A stretch of 64,000 nt of DNA from Pirellulales bacterium (GTDB lineage Bacteria; Planctomycetota; Planctomycetia; Pirellulales; JACPPG01): NCBI GenBank assembly GCA_036490175.1, contig DASXEJ010000019.1, positions 1-64,000 on the forward strand, read 5' to 3'. Positions 16,165 to 24,673 of the stretch are shown piece by piece; positions within the stretch are counted from its first letter, which is position 1; each line of letters begins with the position of its first letter. The notes below the pieces were generated by a model. It did no database searches, was not told where the DNA came from, and saw nothing but the letters and a program-made list of their open reading frames with translations. The position numbers and the translations under genes were made by a program.

Positions 16165-17208
16165 TTAATTGCCGGGCGCGGCGATTGGATTGACCGGCTG
16201 GCCAACATCCTGTATTCCGAGTGCGCACGGCCCCCAGACGAATGATTGGCCCATACCGACGAGTACTCGTCCCTCCAATTTTTGTAAAACCTTGCGCACC
16301 TCAACGTGCACTTCCGGAGTCTGACGGATGGCAATGATGCGGTGAGATAGGTGCGGCGGCGCATCGCCGGCGACGTCGTACGGGATCCACGTTACTGCAC
16401 ACAGTGAACCGTCTCCTCCTTGCGTGCTCCAGCTTTCGGGGGCAACAAGCGTCGAAATGGCTTTTGTAGCATCCTCATTTGAGATGCGTTGCAGGGTATA
16501 AGCGACAACCCGAAACTCGTCCGACGTCACCTCGGACGAGCCGGACACATTTGTTGAAAGTCTGTCCGTCTTCTTCGGCGGAACGGAACGAAGTCGCGAC
16601 AGCAGATCCGTGATATTCTCGTGGACGTCGGCCCTCTGGCTCACAACAAGGACTTCGCCAAACGGAACGATCGATCCTGGGCCGCCGTTTTCGTCCCACG
16701 AATCGGGGTGCACCACAGAGGTGATTGCCTCGATCAGTTGGGTCATCGCGGCTCGGCTGCTACTTCCGCGGTCGAGCAAATCCGCAACGTCGTATGTATT
16801 CATAATTAAGACCTCGTCGGCCTTTTCCTTGGTGGTGATCAATAGCACGTCGTCCTTGATCGTGTACGTCAGATCGAATTCCTCCAGGATCAACTTCAGG
16901 CCCGAGGCGAGCCGGATCGGCTTGCGGATCGATTTGGTGACGGGCGACGACGGATCGATGGCCGCGTCGGTCAGCCCCTTGTTGTCGAGGATCATGACAA
17001 TGTCGTGCTTGTTGGCGAGATAGTCGACGACATCCGATAGCGGCGTGTCTGCGAAATCGAACACGGTCGGCCCGCGCAGGGCCCGTTCGAGCGAGGCCCG
17101 CGCCGTGGCGGCGATATGCGGCTCCGGCGGCGCGTCGGCCGCGACGGCACGGATGGAACAGGCGAGAATCACGACCGGCGCAGCAACCAACATGACAAGA
17201 CGTGACAT
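16165..17208 (-). CDS. Secretin N-domain-like exported protein without a pore domain
   Basis: 347 residues from the ATG at 17206-17208, with GGGAGG just upstream and a signal peptide at residues 1-25 (MSRLVMLVAAPVVILACSIR). Residues 45-130 resemble the secretin/TonB short N-terminal domain ('FDFADTPLSDVVDYLANKHD' to 'LTYTIKDDVLLITTKEKAD'). Two further homologous modules follow (about 135-205 and 230-325), each with 'I..vV.P.SW...GG.GS' and a 'VVSQRADVHENI'-like end, as in secretin N1/N2 domains. No pore-forming secretin domain follows. The pore-like domain is in the gene immediately upstream (17394-18614), so the two may work as a split secretin. Confidence 0.72.
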   Translation of the reverse strand: MSRLVMLVAAPVVILACSIRAVAADAPPEPHIAATARASLERALRGPTVFDFADTPLSDVVDYLANKHDIVMILDNKGLTDAAIDPSSPVTKSIRKPIRLASGLKLILEEFDLTYTIKDDVLLITTKEKADEVLIMNTYDVADLLDRGSSSRAAMTQLIEAITSVVHPDSWDENGGPGSIVPFGEVLVVSQRADVHENITDLLSRLRSVPPKKTDRLSTNVSGSSEVTSDEFRVVAYTLQRISNEDATKAISTLVAPESWSTQGGDGSLCAVTWIPYDVAGDAPPHLSHRIIAIRQTPEVHVEVRKVLQKLEGRVLVGMGQSFVWGPCALGIQDVGQPVNPIAAPGN

Positions 17209-17393
17209 GGCGGCCTCCCCTGGGCTCGAAGCGGTTCGCAAAATTGTATAGCGCGAGCGAATGCTCGGCGGGCCGTTCCGGCAGCCCGACACTAGCGCAT
17301 GCTAATCCTGGCACTGATGGACTGCAATGAAAATTGCCCGAGGCGTGCTTCTGTTCATTCGCACGGTTGGGCAAGCCAACTGTGTCACCCGTT

Positions 17394-18614
17394 TTAATGC
17401 CGTAGCGTTTCGGGGGCGGCGGCTGTTTCGGGTCGCGTGGGCGCGGGGGACAGAGCCGGGTCGATCGATTGGGGAGTGACCAGAACGAGTCGCTTGAAGA
17501 GATGTACCGTTTCCGCTTCATCGGAAGTTGTGTTGCAGGTGCCTGGGGCCGCGTCTGTGAGGGACACGTGCATCACCAGATCGCCGAGGGGTATTCGCCA
17601 ACGAACGGGTCGCGCCCGCTTTTCCGCCAGTCCCGCACAGACGAAGGTCTCGCCCACCCGCGCCTGGAATCGCGTATTGATCTGACTGACCTTGAGCGCC
17701 GGGATCTGGTAGTCGCCGATTTTGAGAAGTCGTGAGGTATCCAATTCGGACAAGGACGACCAAATGTCGATCTGCACACGTCCGTCGGCCAGCACTTGCG
17801 GCGTGAACTCAACCTCGGTGCCATAGTTTTTCATGGTGATGTTTGTCCCGCCTGCGCCACTGGGAACGGGGAACTGCCCGCCGCTAAGAAATGTGGCGCG
17901 TCGGCCGTTATAGGCAACAAGGTTCGGCTCGCAGACGACCGTGGCAATCTCCTGCTGTTCGAGCATGTCGAGCAGCGCGTGCAGCCGATGGTTCTGTGGT
18001 ATGACGCCCAGCGAAGAATGCCCAGGCGCGGCCTGCGGTTGGCCGTCGGTCGGTGCGAGCAGATTCTCGATCAGGGGACGATCGTCGATCGCCTTCTCAA
18101 CACTATCGCCGGGCGTAACGATGGGGCGAAAATCGAATCCCACGTGACGCAGCTTCGTGACGTCGATATCTATGACTTTCAATTTTACCAGGACCGCCGG
18201 GATAGCGCCGGTCTCAGCCCGCAAACGATCGACCTCGGCTTGTAGCGTCTGCAACTCGGCGAGCTTTTTTTCCAACTGATGTCGGGCCGTTTGCTCTTCA
18301 CGCGCAATCTCTTCGCGGACGCTGTCGGCCGCCGAAGAAGCGCCGGCTGCTTCCAGCTTTTCCAAAGCCGCACGCAGCAGATCGAGCCGGGTCGGAGGAG
18401 TCGTGGGGGAAACTGCCGGGGCGTGAGCCGGAATCGGCTGCGGTACCGCGGCATATTGCGTCCGGGCGGTCAGCCGTTGGAATGTCGGCAGCGGCATGGC
18501 CGGTATTTGTGCCGGGGTAGGGACTTCGGCCGGAGCGCCACGCGGCTCGTCGGCCGAGGCCATGCCGACGGCGGCCATTGCGATCAAACCGAGCACGGCT
18601 GTCATGAATCGCAT
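17394..18614 (-). CDS. Secretin-domain (type II/III secretion-like) exported protein
   Basis: 406 residues from the ATG at 18612-18614, with AAGGAG upstream. Residues 1-22 are a signal peptide (MRFMTAVLGLIAMAAVGMAS). A coiled coil lies near residues 80-135 ('LEKKLAELQTLQAEVDRLRA'). The C-terminal half is the secretin beta domain: 'ALLDMLEQQEIATVVCEPNL' near 210, 'FLSGGQFPVP' near 240, 'NYGTEVEFTPQVLADGRVQI' near 260 and 'FVCAGLAEKRARP' near 320. No N0-N3 domains precede it; those are in the next gene. The usual end of the beta domain is modified. Role: probably an outer-membrane multimer or a planctomycete variant of it. The two genes are separated by 185 bases. Confidence 0.82.
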   Translation of the reverse strand: MRFMTAVLGLIAMAAVGMASADEPRGAPAEVPTPAQIPAMPLPTFQRLTARTQYAAVPQPIPAHAPAVSPTTPPTRLDLLRAALEKLEAAGASSAADSVREEIAREEQTARHQLEKKLAELQTLQAEVDRLRAETGAIPAVLVKLKVIDIDVTKLRHVGFDFRPIVTPGDSVEKAIDDRPLIENLLAPTDGQPQAAPGHSSLGVIPQNHRLHALLDMLEQQEIATVVCEPNLVAYNGRRATFLSGGQFPVPSGAGGTNITMKNYGTEVEFTPQVLADGRVQIDIWSSLSELDTSRLLKIGDYQIPALKVSQINTRFQARVGETFVCAGLAEKRARPVRWRIPLGDLVMHVSLTDAAPGTCNTTSDEAETVHLFKRLVLVTPQSIDPALSPAPTRPETAAAPETLRH

Positions 18615-19122
18615 GGCGAGCTCCTTAGGCAAGAGACTTTACCGCAGGCCGCAAACCGTTTGGGGGCTGGCTGGCACCGGGCGAGCAAAGTGAGACCATT
18701 CGTAGAAACGGTCCATGCAGGCGGCACGGTATGTACCACCGTCGGCCAGCGAGCGTCAACGACAGTCTGTTTGAAACAAGATTCGGGAGGCGTTTTCTGG
18801 CCCATGCGCCAAAGGCCGCCGCGACGGGGGCTTGCGCGCCGGGTCGCCGTGCCGGCGGTACGCCGATGCCGATTCTAGGGATTTGGACCCGCAGTTCGAG
18901 ACACCGCAGAGAGGATTGCCGGCCGGAAACGGGCCGGCAGCGACCTAGAATTGGGGGATTCGGCGCACCAGGCGAAAAAACGGCGGATGCCTGTACGCTA
19001 GCGGACGGCTGCAGGGCAGAGTTCCTTCCCGGGCTTTGCGGCCACCGTTATAGTCTGGTGGAATACGTGGGGAGTCGAGGGTTTGCGGAAGCAGGTCGTT
19101 AGCCTTTTGCAATGAAGTTCTC
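18615..19122. other. Divergent promoter region of secretin and propeller genes
   Basis: 508 bases between divergently transcribed operons, with no supported gene. It must contain both promoters. The notable content is a nested inverted-repeat structure at 18872-18951. Confidence 0.55.
18872..18951. repeat. Nested inverted repeats in the divergent region
   Basis: Outer arms ATTCTAGG (18872-18879) and CCTAGAAT (18944-18951) are perfect complements. Inside them, GCCGGCC (18918-18924) and GGCCGGC (18932-18938) form a strong GC stem with a 7-base loop. No T tract follows. Candidates are a protein-binding site shared by the two operons, or a structured leader of the rightward transcript, 172 bases before its start codon. 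Confidence 0.45.
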
Positions 19123-21405
19123 ATGATCAATTTTGCACGCGTCAGTTTTCGCAGCGTTACACAGTTCGGCCCCTCGTTCTGGGCTTGCTGCGCAGGGACG
19201 ACCGGACCGGCGCGAACGGATCGCCGCATTGTTGCGATCGTCGCTGCGCTGTTATCGGTCTGGACCCTCAATGCAAGCTCTGCCTGTGCCGCCGAAGAGT
19301 TGGCTGGCTGGCAAGGGATGCGGATCGTTAAGCAAGAGGGCTCGCCCAATCGGTTCTTCGCCGCCGATCTGGCCGGTAACGGATTGCAACAGTTGATCGT
19401 CATCAACACGCGCATGTCGCGGTTGGACATCTATCGCTGGCTCGCGCCGGCGGAACGGCAGACCCCGTCGACCCCGGATGCCGAACGACCGAACGAGCTG
19501 CCCGGTAACCCCGACTGGAAACGGACCGAATTGGCACTCGACGAAGTGCCGGCCGATGCACTGGCCCGCGACCTGGACGGCGACGGTAAGCCGGAACTAG
19601 TGATACTGACAGCTCCGTCAAACAAGGTCTTGCTCTTCAAGTCGACCGGCACGGATGAATGGAAGCGGACCGCTTCCTGGGACTTGCTGCCGGGAGCCAG
19701 CGCGGGCAAGCAGGAGCTGCTGTTGTTGCGCGAGCGCACGCCGGGCGAGTTCGAACTGTTCGTCAGTTGCGAGCAAGGTATTCAAACGTTGCTGTTGCAA
19801 CCCGGCGCGAGGCCCACCTGGCTCAGCCCGCGCGAACGGCGAGGGCGCCTCGGCTGGCGGTTTGTCGATCTCGACGGCGACGGCGATCTCGATTTGTGGG
19901 AATGGTCGCAGACGCCGAAGCAAACCATACGCTGGTACGAGAATCGCGATGGCAAGCTGATGTCCGCGCAAGTGCTATACGATCAGGCGGCTGTCGGTGC
20001 GCGGGCGCTGCCGGTAGCCGGCGCACAGGCCGAACTCTTGCTGCTGGGTGGCGTGCAAGAAGGCTTACTGCGACGTTACGCGTTGGGGCGTGGCGAAGAA
20101 AGCGATCTTGGCCGCCAAGAATCGCTTCCCATGCCTGGTGGACCGAAGGCACTGTGGACCGGCATGATGCTTGCTGGCAAGCCGGCGCTAGTGGCCGTCG
20201 ACGCTGGACAGCCTCGCCTGCGCGTGCAACCCGTCGGCGAGAACGGCTGGCAGGCCGAAGAGACGTTCCCATTGATCAGCAACGTGCGCGGCCTGGCCGC
20301 GGCGCAGGCGCAACCGGGCAAGCTGCTGTTGTGGGTCAAAGATGCCACCGATTTGTATAGCAGCGTGTGGGAAAACAACCGCATGACCTATCCGGCCGCC
20401 ATGCCGCAATCGGCCGACGTTACCGATCGCACGATTCTGGCGCTCGACTCTGTGGGGACGACCGTCTGGTGGGTGCAGCGCGTCGGCGCCGATCTGGATT
20501 TATACGTATGGGAGAAGGAACAAGCGGAGCCTGTGCGGACGCGCTTCACAGGACAGGGAGCCAAGGCCGAAAAGGTGGTCTGGCTGGGGGGCAAGCGTGT
20601 GCTGGTGCAACCCGCATACAGCAATACCCTGAAGCTGCTTAGCGTCGACGATGACGGCAAAGTTACTTCGCGTGAGCCGGCGAATCTGGTGAAAGTCGAC
20701 CTCGGCGAATTCGGCATCTACAACTACGGAGGCCGGCCGCGATTGGGCCGATTGACCGATGGCGTACTGCAATGGCTCAATGAAGATATGCAGCCGACCG
20801 ATCAGGTCATGCTGCCCGACGGTCAGAAGATCGCCAGCTTTGTGCCTTTGCCCGACGGCACGGCGTGGGCGCTGGAGCAGGGGGGCGCGTTCGTTCATTT
20901 CCTGAAGCCCGACGAAGCGGGCATCCTGCGCGTGGCGCGCACCATCAGACCGCCGGGCGGCAGCCAGTTGTTGCTCGACCCTGTGCTCGGATTGATGCTG
21001 GTCGATCAGGAGAGCATCGTGCGACTCGGCAAGGGGCGTCCCTGGGAATTGGTACTGAAAGACAGCTTCGATGGCCGCGTAGGCCGACCGAGCGGAGTGA
21101 AGGAACCCGCCATCCACCGCCTGGCCACGACCGACGTAACCGGCGACGGGCAAGAGGATGTTGTCTTGTTCGATGATGCACGTCATCAACTGACTGTGCT
21201 CTGCCGTGGCGAAAAGGGGCTCGATGCGCTTGGCTCGTGGAAGGTATTCGACGATCGCACCTACCCCTATGGCGGCAAAGAAGAACAGCAGGTCGGTGAA
21301 CCGCGAGGCGTGATCGGCTTTGACGCCGATGGCGACCACGTACAGGATTTGGCGCTATTGTGCCAGGACCGCTTGATTATCTATATCGCTCGGGAGGCGC
21401 AATAA
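19123..21405 (+). CDS. Secreted FG-GAP/VCBS-type beta-propeller protein
   Basis: 760 residues. An N-terminal signal sequence with a long n-region ends near residue 55 ('IVAIVAALLSVWTLNASSAC' then AAEE). The rest is mostly beta repeats with calcium-binding D-x-D-G-D loops: 'DLDGDGKPELVIL' near 150, 'DLDGDGDLDLWEW' near 247, 'DVTGDGQEDVVLF' near 670 and 'DADGDHVQDLALL' near 735. These are FG-GAP/VCBS units, so a seven- or eight-bladed extracellular propeller is likely. It is the first gene of a tight three-gene operon: its stop is 2 bases before the protease start, and the protease binding site (GGGAGG) lies inside its last codons. Role: probably surface binding or scaffold. Confidence 0.8.
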   Translation: MINFARVSFRSVTQFGPSFWACCAGTTGPARTDRRIVAIVAALLSVWTLNASSACAAEELAGWQGMRIVKQEGSPNRFFAADLAGNGLQQLIVINTRMSRLDIYRWLAPAERQTPSTPDAERPNELPGNPDWKRTELALDEVPADALARDLDGDGKPELVILTAPSNKVLLFKSTGTDEWKRTASWDLLPGASAGKQELLLLRERTPGEFELFVSCEQGIQTLLLQPGARPTWLSPRERRGRLGWRFVDLDGDGDLDLWEWSQTPKQTIRWYENRDGKLMSAQVLYDQAAVGARALPVAGAQAELLLLGGVQEGLLRRYALGRGEESDLGRQESLPMPGGPKALWTGMMLAGKPALVAVDAGQPRLRVQPVGENGWQAEETFPLISNVRGLAAAQAQPGKLLLWVKDATDLYSSVWENNRMTYPAAMPQSADVTDRTILALDSVGTTVWWVQRVGADLDLYVWEKEQAEPVRTRFTGQGAKAEKVVWLGGKRVLVQPAYSNTLKLLSVDDDGKVTSREPANLVKVDLGEFGIYNYGGRPRLGRLTDGVLQWLNEDMQPTDQVMLPDGQKIASFVPLPDGTAWALEQGGAFVHFLKPDEAGILRVARTIRPPGGSQLLLDPVLGLMLVDQESIVRLGKGRPWELVLKDSFDGRVGRPSGVKEPAIHRLATTDVTGDGQEDVVLFDDARHQLTVLCRGEKGLDALGSWKVFDDRTYPYGGKEEQQVGEPRGVIGFDADGDHVQDLALLCQDRLIIYIAREAQ

Positions 21406-21407
21406 TA

Positions 21408-22412
21408 ATGCGACGACGGAATTTCCTTTGCCTGGTACTACTCTGTGTTGGCGGTACAGCCAACGCGGCCGACCGTGTGACCGTCACGCTGGTCGGAGGC
21501 GCAAAAATCACGGCTGAACTACTGCGCGAGAACGATCAGGGGCTGGTGCTGGACCTGGGGCACGACGTGCTGCAGATTCCGGCGAAGCGCCTGTTGGGCA
21601 TCGACCGCGGCGCGACCCAGACGGCCGAGCAGTCGCACCAGGACCGCGGCATCTTCGTCACCGGTCGTGCTGCGCCGGCCGACGTTCCGGAACTCGTAAA
21701 GCGCTGCGGCGACGCCGTGGTGATGGTCAAGACGGCCGTCGGCCAAGGGAGCGGCTTCGTCATCAGTGCCAAAGGGCATCTGATCACGAACTATCACGTC
21801 GTCGAGGGTGAAACAAAAATCTCGGTCACCTACTTCAAGCTGACCTCCCAGGGATACGAAAAACACGAACTAAAGAAGGTCCGCATCTTGGCGCTGCAGC
21901 CGCTGCGGGATATCGCGCTGTTGCAGCTTGATGTCGGGGAGCTGGCCGGCGAAATGCCCGTGCCGGTGCTGATTGACGATCGCGACGATTTGCGCGTGGG
22001 GGACGTGGTATTCGCCATCGGCAATCCGTTGGGATTGGAGCGTACCGTTACCCAAGGGATCGTCAGCTCAACCAGCCGTACGATCGGCCACCTGCGACTG
22101 ATCCAGACCGACGCGGCTATCAATCCGGGCAATAGCGGCGGACCGCTATTCAATTTGCGGGGTGAAGTAGTTGGTATCGCCTGTGCAGGTGCCACGATGT
22201 TCGACGGCTTGGCTTTCGGCATCCCGGCGAGCGATTTGATCGAGTTTCTTACACATCGCGATGCCTACCTGTATGACGCGTCGCAACCGCAAAACGGCAT
22301 TACGTATCTGCCGCCTCCCTCACGCGAGGCCGCCGCGGCCGCCCTGCGCCGTGATGGTGAACAGCAAGCCCAAAAAACTGAACCCAACGCTGGTACGAAA
22401 GGTCGGCCATGA
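21408..22412 (+). CDS. HtrA-like trypsin-family serine protease, no PDZ domain
   Basis: 334 residues from the ATG at 21408; the longer frame from 21360 overlaps the upstream gene. Residues 1-19 are a signal peptide (MRRRNFLCLVLLCVGGTAN). A short SH3-like beta region (about 22-70) precedes the protease domain. The catalytic triad is visible: His in 'LITNYHVVEG' near residue 130, Asp in 'LRDIALLQLD' near 168 and Ser in 'NPGNSGGPLF' near 245. A PDZ domain is absent: the chain ends about 40 residues after the catalytic domain in a low-complexity tail. Expected role: periplasmic or surface proteolysis. Its stop overlaps the next start (ATGA at 22409-22412), so the two are translationally coupled. 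Confidence 0.92.
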   Translation: MRRRNFLCLVLLCVGGTANAADRVTVTLVGGAKITAELLRENDQGLVLDLGHDVLQIPAKRLLGIDRGATQTAEQSHQDRGIFVTGRAAPADVPELVKRCGDAVVMVKTAVGQGSGFVISAKGHLITNYHVVEGETKISVTYFKLTSQGYEKHELKKVRILALQPLRDIALLQLDVGELAGEMPVPVLIDDRDDLRVGDVVFAIGNPLGLERTVTQGIVSSTSRTIGHLRLIQTDAAINPGNSGGPLFNLRGEVVGIACAGATMFDGLAFGIPASDLIEFLTHRDAYLYDASQPQNGITYLPPPSREAAAAALRRDGEQQAQKTEPNAGTKGRP

Positions 22413-24466
22413 ATATTCGCGTTCGTCTGTCCCTTGTTGCCCTGAGTTTGCTGCTAGTTGCCGGCCTGTTGCCACGAGTCGTGCCGGCCGCCGAGGCGAT
22501 GCAGCCGTCTTACCAGTGCTTGCCCGAAGAGACGGTATTCGTCATTCGTGTGCCTGAGGGGCTGAAGTTCGTCGATGCTTTTCGTAGCCAGACCAAGCTG
22601 GGCAGCGTGCTCTTGAGCCCGAAACGCTTTGAAGGCATCGTAAACCTGATTCGCGAACAGGCTGCCGAGGGGTTGACGCAATTCTCAGAATCGTTGGCGA
22701 AATACAATCTGAAAATCGAGGACTTTCCCAAGCTCTTCGACAAAGAAGTTGGCTTTGCCCTGGTGCTCGAGCCGCGCCGCGGAAAATATCCCCTCGTCGT
22801 CGGCCTGACTTGGGCTGAGCCCGATTCCGATCTTGGGCAGCGGCTGTTGGCTGCCTTGGCGCAAGCCGTTGACGAAGGCAAGGGGGAGCCGGGCGCCGTG
22901 CGCAGGCTTGATCTCGACGTGGATGGGCAGCAGGTCATGCAACTCACGTTGCCCGAGCGCGGACCGGCGACGTCGCCCAGTCTGGATGTCGACGAGCTGC
23001 GCGATCTGGACGACGATCAGATTCAGGCCAAGCTCGAAGAGCAACGCCGCAAAGCGGCCGAGGGGAAGCAGGTCGAGATCGATCAAACGCACATCTTTCT
23101 GGCACGAGTCGGGGACCGATTGTTGGTGGCTAATACCTTCGGGCAGTCCGAAGGCGAAGTCCGTGCGCTGCTGGCCGACGACCCGGACAAAGCGATCGAT
23201 TTACCCCTGATCACCGGTGCCGAGGAAGCCAAGGGAGTATTCATTCGTTTTCTCAAAGCGCATTCCGCTCCGCCCACCGGCTTGACGCCCCGCATCATGT
23301 CGACCCCGGGGCTAGCCGCAGCGTTACCCGACGGCGTAACTGGGGTGGAAGTGCTGTTCTCGGTCGACCCGCTGATCAAGCTGGCGGCCGATGCCGACAG
23401 CCAGACGACGATGCGCGTGCTGAAGACTCTGGGGCTCGATCGCGTGGGCCCAGGCGCTTTCCGGCTGGCGCTGGACCGTGGCGCGATGCGGATGGGCCTG
23501 TTCGTCGCGGCTCCCAGCCCGCGCCAGGGCCTGCTCACGCTGCTTGACCAGCCCACATTTTTGGGCGATCCGCCCGCCTGGGTTCCGTCCAGCGTGTTGG
23601 GATTCGGGCAATTGAGTTTTGATCTGGGCAAGGCCTACACGCTGGTGCGCGATGTGATGGTGCGCGAAGGGGGCGACCAGGTGCAGAGCGCCATCGAGCA
23701 GGTCGAGCAACAAATCGGATCTGTCACGCAGAATGACGTGGCAACACTCCTGTCGTCGGTCGGGCAGAATCATTATTTTCTGTCGTTCCCGTCCACGATG
23801 GAGAAAGTCGCCGCGGGCAAGGACGTCGAAGTCTCGGCCCCGTCGTCCCGGCAGGGATTCGTCTGGCAACTGAAGGACGAGGCGCCTTGGAAACGCTTAA
23901 TTCAATTGGGTGCCGGTTTCGCCGCACTCACCGACGGGGCGGTGACAGCCGCCGAGGAGCAAGGCTTTACGGGCCTGAGGCTGAACGTTGAAGACACGTT
24001 CAGCGGAGGCATCTTCGTGGGTCATGGGTTCATGGTGCTGGGCATCGGCCCGGACGTGCTCGAGCCGCTGATGTCGGCCTTACGTAACCCGCCCGAGGGC
24101 GCCGCCGCGCTCCGCCAAGGGGACCTGGTCAGCCGTGCCGGGGCGCTGCTGCCGGCCGAGCAGTGCATCTATTTCCATGTCACCGACTTCGAGAAGTACT
24201 TGAAGACGATGCGGCAGACGATTTCCTCGCTGTTCGACCTGTCGAACACGCTGGGAAATGTCTCGCAACCTCTCAGTGGCCCTGGCGGTGTTATCGAAGC
24301 GGCGCCGGGCGCCAAGGCCGATGATTCGAAGTTTGCCGAGAAGATGAAGGAATTACTCCCCACGGACGAAGAGCTCGAAGGGACGGCCGGAGTGAGCGTT
24401 GGGCGGTTGATCATTAACGACCACGGCTTGACCTACCGCGGCGCGATGGAACTGCCGCCGCAGTAG
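22409..24466 (+). CDS. Large secreted protein of unknown function
   Basis: 685 residues with a signal peptide at 1-28 (MNIRVRLSLVALSLLLVAGL, cleavage near PAAEA). The mature part is mixed alpha/beta without a motif I recognise. It contains 'LPEETVFVIRVPEGLKFVDA' near residue 38, a phrase typical of a planctomycete family in which similar openings recur, and a charged linker 'EEQRRKAAEGKQVEIDQTHI' near 210. The start overlaps the protease stop by four bases, so it is the third gene of the operon and may be a substrate, chaperone or partner of the protease. The operon ends here; the next gene is convergent. Confidence 0.7.
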   Translation: MNIRVRLSLVALSLLLVAGLLPRVVPAAEAMQPSYQCLPEETVFVIRVPEGLKFVDAFRSQTKLGSVLLSPKRFEGIVNLIREQAAEGLTQFSESLAKYNLKIEDFPKLFDKEVGFALVLEPRRGKYPLVVGLTWAEPDSDLGQRLLAALAQAVDEGKGEPGAVRRLDLDVDGQQVMQLTLPERGPATSPSLDVDELRDLDDDQIQAKLEEQRRKAAEGKQVEIDQTHIFLARVGDRLLVANTFGQSEGEVRALLADDPDKAIDLPLITGAEEAKGVFIRFLKAHSAPPTGLTPRIMSTPGLAAALPDGVTGVEVLFSVDPLIKLAADADSQTTMRVLKTLGLDRVGPGAFRLALDRGAMRMGLFVAAPSPRQGLLTLLDQPTFLGDPPAWVPSSVLGFGQLSFDLGKAYTLVRDVMVREGGDQVQSAIEQVEQQIGSVTQNDVATLLSSVGQNHYFLSFPSTMEKVAAGKDVEVSAPSSRQGFVWQLKDEAPWKRLIQLGAGFAALTDGAVTAAEEQGFTGLRLNVEDTFSGGIFVGHGFMVLGIGPDVLEPLMSALRNPPEGAAALRQGDLVSRAGALLPAEQCIYFHVTDFEKYLKTMRQTISSLFDLSNTLGNVSQPLSGPGGVIEAAPGAKADDSKFAEKMKELLPTDEELEGTAGVSVGRLIINDHGLTYRGAMELPPQ

Positions 24467-24564
24467 GCCGCAACTCGCTCAGACGCTGCTGTAGATATCC
24501 GACTGCTTTTTTGCGCGCGGTGGAAGCGCCGGATTGTGCTGAGGGTTTCACCCCCTCACCCTGA

Positions 24565-24585
24565 CCTCTCCCCTTAGGGGAGAGG
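24565..24585. terminator. Palindrome CCTCTCCCC-TTA-GGGGAGAGG between convergent genes
   Basis: A perfect 9-base stem with a 3-base loop. It lies between the ends of the secreted-protein operon (24466) and prpC (24674), so it could stop both transcripts. No T tract is present. The surrounding text (CACCCCCTCACCCTGACCTCTCCCC) resembles a repeat that I recall between genes in many bacterial genomes, so it may be a dispersed element. Confidence 0.55.
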
Positions 24586-24673
24586 AGTTGGGGCGTCGCA
24601 CGATCGAAGCACATAGGTGCCGTGCGCGTCGGAGTGCCGTGCGGGACGGCTCGTGATCTATTCCGCTTGATTG

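Noticed and set aside
18660-18680. TGGCACC-N4-GAGCA as a second sigma-54 promoter
   Set aside because: The -12 element does not match TTGCW and the position relative to genes is not persuasive.
21360-21407. Longer start for the HtrA-like protease
   Set aside because: It would overlap the propeller gene and displace the signal peptide; the ATG at 21408 has GGGAGG in place.
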